Below, in pieces: positions 5,886 to 8,010 of a stretch of 8,010 bases of DNA; position 1 is the first letter of the stretch; each line of letters opens with the position of its first letter. Source of the DNA: SUG1106 sp964651095 (GTDB taxonomy: Bacteria > Bacillota > Clostridia > Peptostreptococcales > Anaerovoracaceae). The DNA lies in contig CAZYWO010000092.1 of NCBI GenBank assembly GCA_964651095.1, forward strand, positions 1-8,010. Direction: 5' to 3'. The translations under genes were made by a program, and so were the position numbers. Under the pieces are notes generated by a model that was not told the origin of the DNA, searched no databases, and saw only the letters and a list, made by a program, of their open reading frames with translations.

Positions 5886-6506
5886 ATGTCAAGATATACA
5901 GATGCAAACTGCAAATTATGCAGAAGAGAAGGTCAAAAGCTTTTCTTAAAGGGCGAAAGATGCTACAGCAGCAAATGTGCTATTGAAAGAAGAAATTACG
6001 CTCCTGGACAGCACGGACAGGCAAGAAAGAAGCAGTCAGACTATGGCAACCAGCTCAGAGAAAAGCAGAAAGCTAAGAGATTCTACGGAGTTCAGGAAAC
6101 TCAGTTTAGAAACTTATTTGATAAAGCTGCAAAGAAACAAGGTAAGACCGGTGAAAACCTGTTAATCTTACTTGAAACAAGATTGGACAACGTAGTATTC
6201 AGACTTGGATTTGCTGCTTCAAGAAAAGAAGCAAGACAGCTTGTAACTCACGGACATTTTACCATAAACGGTAAGAAGGCTAATATTCCTTCAATGGAAG
6301 TAAAAGCCGGAGATGTTATCGCAGTTAAGGAAAAAAGCCAGAAATCTCCTAAATTTAAGGAGATTAAGGAAATGTCAATTACAGTTCCTGCATGGATGAC
6401 CGTTGACGTTGACAAATTAGAAGGTAAAGTTGTTGCTATGCCAAGAAGAGAAGAAATTGATACTCCAATTGCAGAGCACTTAATCGTCGAATTGTATTCC
6501 AAGTAA
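5886..6506 (+). CDS. rpsD: 30S ribosomal protein S4 (zinc-binding form)
   Basis: The 206-residue product has an N-terminal zinc knuckle with Cys9, Cys12, Cys26 and Cys31 (CX2CX13CX4C), so it is the C+ type of S4. The body includes RRNYAPGQHGQ and TRLDNVVFRLGFAASRKEAR. The S4 RNA-binding domain follows (about residues 95-160; QLVTHGHFTINGKKANIPS). S4 nucleates assembly of the 30S body and lines the mRNA entry tunnel. In E. coli it represses the alpha operon by binding the rpsM leader, and in B. subtilis by binding its own leader. Here only 19 nt precede it, largely the Shine-Dalgarno AAGGAGGA (5869-5876). Any autoregulatory target must therefore lie elsewhere, most likely before rpsM. Confidence 0.98.
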   Translation: MSRYTDANCKLCRREGQKLFLKGERCYSSKCAIERRNYAPGQHGQARKKQSDYGNQLREKQKAKRFYGVQETQFRNLFDKAAKKQGKTGENLLILLETRLDNVVFRLGFAASRKEARQLVTHGHFTINGKKANIPSMEVKAGDVIAVKEKSQKSPKFKEIKEMSITVPAWMTVDVDKLEGKVVAMPRREEIDTPIAEHLIVELYSK

Positions 6507-6562
6507 TATAGCATAAAAACATAGGCTATAGCAGGACTTGGAATGAAAGGGAGGGTTTTTGA
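6507..6562 (+). other. rpsD-rpoA spacer with weak hairpin
   Basis: This 56-nt spacer holds a six-base-pair inverted repeat, TATAGC (6507-6512) with GCTATA (6525-6530), with a 12-nt A-rich loop and no T-run after it. It is too weak to be a terminator on its own. The remainder contains the rpoA ribosome binding site. No convincing promoter is seen. Confidence 0.3.
6549..6555 (+). promoter_or_regulatory. Shine-Dalgarno supporting the GTG start of rpoA
   Basis: GGGAGGG lies 7 nt before GTG at 6563. The ATG at 6543 is out of frame with rpoA and lies upstream of this site. The conserved alpha start (IEIEKP) follows GTG immediately, so GTG is the initiator. Confidence 0.8.
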
Positions 6563-7507
6563 GTGATAGAAATCGAAAAACCAGCAATCAATAAATATAT
6601 TGATGAAGATGGAAACTACGGTAAATTCGTAGTAGAACCTCTGGAGAGAGGTTACGGTACAACGCTGGGCAATGCTCTTAGAAGAATTCTTTTGAGTTCA
6701 CTGCCGGGCGCAGCAGTCACATCAGTAAAAATCGACGGAGTACTTCACGAGTTTTCAACTATACCAGGAGTTAAAGAAGACGTTACGGAAATCATTTTAA
6801 ATCTAAAGAAACTTGCTGTTAGATTAAATGGTGAAACTACTAAGAGAGTAATTATTAATGCTGTTGGACCTAAGGAAGTGACAGCGGCTGACATTATAGG
6901 CGATTCAGACATGGAGATTTTCAATCCTGAACTTCACATCGCTACTCTCGAAGAAAACGCAACTCTTGTTATGGAAATTAACCTTGCAAGAGGAAGAGGA
7001 TATGTGCCGGCAGAAATGAATAAAACTGAAAATACACCAATTTCAGTTATTCCTGTCGACTCAATCTATACACCTGTAAGAAAAGTTAATTTTACAGTGG
7101 AAAATACCAGAGTAGGTCAGGTTACTGACTACGATAGACTTGTACTTGAAATCTGGACAGACGGTTCAATCACACCTGATGAAGGCGTATCTATCGGAGC
7201 TAAGATTATGCAGGAGCATTTAAATCTGTTTATCCAGCTCACAGACGCTACAGGTTCTATGGAAATCATGGTTGAAAAGGAAGAGGACCAGAAAGAAAAA
7301 GCGCTTGAAATGACAATTGAAGAACTGGAACTTTCAGTTCGTTCTTTCAACTGCCTTAAGAGAGCAGCTATCAACACAGTAGAGGAGCTTACTCAGAAGT
7401 CAGAAGATGATATGATGAAGGTGAGGAACCTTGGTAAGAAATCTTTAGATGAAGTAAAAGCTAAATTGGAAGAACTTGGTCTTGGATTAAGACCTAGTGA
7501 CGACTAA
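6563..7507 (+). CDS. rpoA: DNA-directed RNA polymerase subunit alpha
   Basis: The 314-residue product initiates at GTG. The N-terminal domain (about 1-230) dimerises and scaffolds beta and beta'. It includes the hallmark GTTLGNALRRILLSSLPGAA with Arg40-Arg41, HEFSTIPGVKEDV and RGRGYVPAEMN. An acidic, charged linker (about 236-250) joins the C-terminal domain (about 252-314). There Arg260, Asn263, Cys264, Gly291, Lys293 and Ser294 match the E. coli residues (265, 268, 269, 296, 298, 299) that contact UP-element DNA. UP-element recognition and activator contacts are therefore expected to be retained. The gene lies between rpsD and rplQ as usual, linking polymerase supply to ribosomal-protein expression. 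It is the only visible GTG-initiated gene in the window. Confidence 0.98.
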   Translation: MIEIEKPAINKYIDEDGNYGKFVVEPLERGYGTTLGNALRRILLSSLPGAAVTSVKIDGVLHEFSTIPGVKEDVTEIILNLKKLAVRLNGETTKRVIINAVGPKEVTAADIIGDSDMEIFNPELHIATLEENATLVMEINLARGRGYVPAEMNKTENTPISVIPVDSIYTPVRKVNFTVENTRVGQVTDYDRLVLEIWTDGSITPDEGVSIGAKIMQEHLNLFIQLTDATGSMEIMVEKEEDQKEKALEMTIEELELSVRSFNCLKRAAINTVEELTQKSEDDMMKVRNLGKKSLDEVKAKLEELGLGLRPSDD

Positions 7508-7534
7508 TACTTTGCAGGAAAGGAGAATCTTAAA

Positions 7535-7876
7535 ATGCCGGGATACAGAAAACTGGGCAGACCTTCAGCTCATAGAAAATCAATGTTAAGAAACCTTGTA
7601 ACTGACTTATTCAGAGAAGGAAGAATTCAGACGACTGATTGCAGAGCTAAGGAAGCAAGAAGAGAAGCTGAAAAGCTTATCACATTAGCTAAACGCGGTG
7701 ATCTTCACGCTAGAAGACAGGTTTTATCATATGTTTTCGATGAAACTGTTGTTACTAAGCTGTTTGAAGAAATCGCTCCAAAATATGCTGACAGAAACGG
7801 CGGATATACAAGAATTCTTAAGTTAGGACCTCGTCAAGGCGACAATGCTGAGGTTGTATTCTTAGAATTAGTATAG
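7535..7876 (+). CDS. rplQ: 50S ribosomal protein L17
   Basis: The 113-residue product is the compact bacterial L17: MPGYRKLGRPSAHRKSMLRN, then TDLFREGRIQTTDCRAKEARREAEKLITLAKRGD and a C-terminal NGGYTRILKLGPRQGDNAEVVFLELV. L17 lies near the peptide exit tunnel of the 50S subunit. AAAGGAG (7519-7525) precedes the ATG by 9 nt. It is the last gene of the cluster, 27 nt after rpoA. An intrinsic terminator 36 nt after the stop closes the transcription unit. Confidence 0.98.
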   Translation: MPGYRKLGRPSAHRKSMLRNLVTDLFREGRIQTTDCRAKEARREAEKLITLAKRGDLHARRQVLSYVFDETVVTKLFEEIAPKYADRNGGYTRILKLGPRQGDNAEVVFLELV

Positions 7877-7912
7877 TCCAGTTGGTTTCAAAAAGTAAAT
7901 AAATTAAAAAGA

Positions 7913-7948
7913 TACCGCCAGAGTTGTATAGATGATGGCGGTGTTTTT
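7913..7948 (+). terminator. Intrinsic terminator of the alpha operon
   Basis: TACCGCCA (7913-7920) pairs with TGGCGGTG (7936-7943), eight base pairs counting one terminal T-G wobble, with a 15-nt loop. Five T follow at once (7944-7948). An A-run (7906-7910) lies upstream, so a weaker terminator may also act from the other strand. The position after the last gene of the operon fits. Confidence 0.88.
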
Positions 7949-7949
7949 A

Positions 7950-7958
7950 TGCTATGAT
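7950..7958 (+). promoter_or_regulatory. Possible extended -10 element after the terminator
   Basis: TGCTATGAT resembles TGnTATAAT, with five of six -10 bases matching. No -35 hexamer is recognisable 17 nt upstream, where the terminator stem lies. It could start transcription of the next gene beyond the window, but an A/T-rich chance match is equally likely. No gene is recognisable in 7959-8010. Confidence 0.2.
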
Positions 7959-8010
7959 TTAATTTATACAGTAAAACATGTGTATAGGCAACCATAAAAA
8001 ATTACCTGTT

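Noticed and set aside
7959..8010. Start of a riboswitch or new gene at the window end
   Set aside because: The stretch is short and AT-rich and shows no recognisable conserved motif or coding start before the window ends.

Overview
This window is an almost uninterrupted stretch of the conserved bacterial ribosomal-protein supercluster: the 3' part of the spc operon followed by the alpha operon, all on the + strand. Gene order is rplF (3' end only), rplR, rpsE, rpmD, rplO, secY, adk, map, infA, rpmJ, rpsM, rpsK, rpsD, rpoA, rplQ. An intrinsic terminator closes the cluster. No mobile element, CRISPR array, tRNA or rRNA is visible.

The organism looks like a low-to-moderate GC Gram-positive of the Clostridia type. 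The basis is the secY-adk-map-infA-rpmJ-rpsM-rpsK-rpsD-rpoA-rplQ order, very strong Shine-Dalgarno sequences (AGGAGG type) before nearly every gene, heavy AGA use for arginine, an adenylate kinase with a four-cysteine zinc LID, and a 314-residue alpha subunit. Having rpsD inside the alpha operon, rather than elsewhere as in Bacillus subtilis, favours Clostridia over Bacilli. The genus cannot be named from this evidence.

Region by region: 1-1777 encodes 50S and 30S proteins L6 (fragment), L18, S5, L30 and L15. Positions 1779-4718 hold the non-ribosomal genes for the SecY translocon, adenylate kinase, methionine aminopeptidase and initiation factor IF-1. Positions 4719-5080 contain the 37-codon rpmJ, flanked by the two longest spacers within the cluster (119 and 129 nt). 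Both spacers can fold into hairpins, and this is the most interesting non-coding part of the window. Positions 5081-7876 encode S13, S11, S4, RNA polymerase alpha and L17. Positions 7877-8010 hold the terminator and a short stretch with no recognisable gene.

The genes work together as a growth-linked expression unit for ribosome subunits, translation initiation, N-terminal methionine removal, membrane insertion and the RNA polymerase alpha subunit. Zinc-binding cysteines are intact in L36, S4 and adenylate kinase.

One technical flaw exists: a run of ten N (4190-4199) inside map puts the two halves in different frames. Comparison with remembered map sequences indicates a true gap of 9 nt, so the gene is very probably intact. 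I did not find a previously undescribed system here. Apart from the structured spacers, this is ordinary core-genome sequence.
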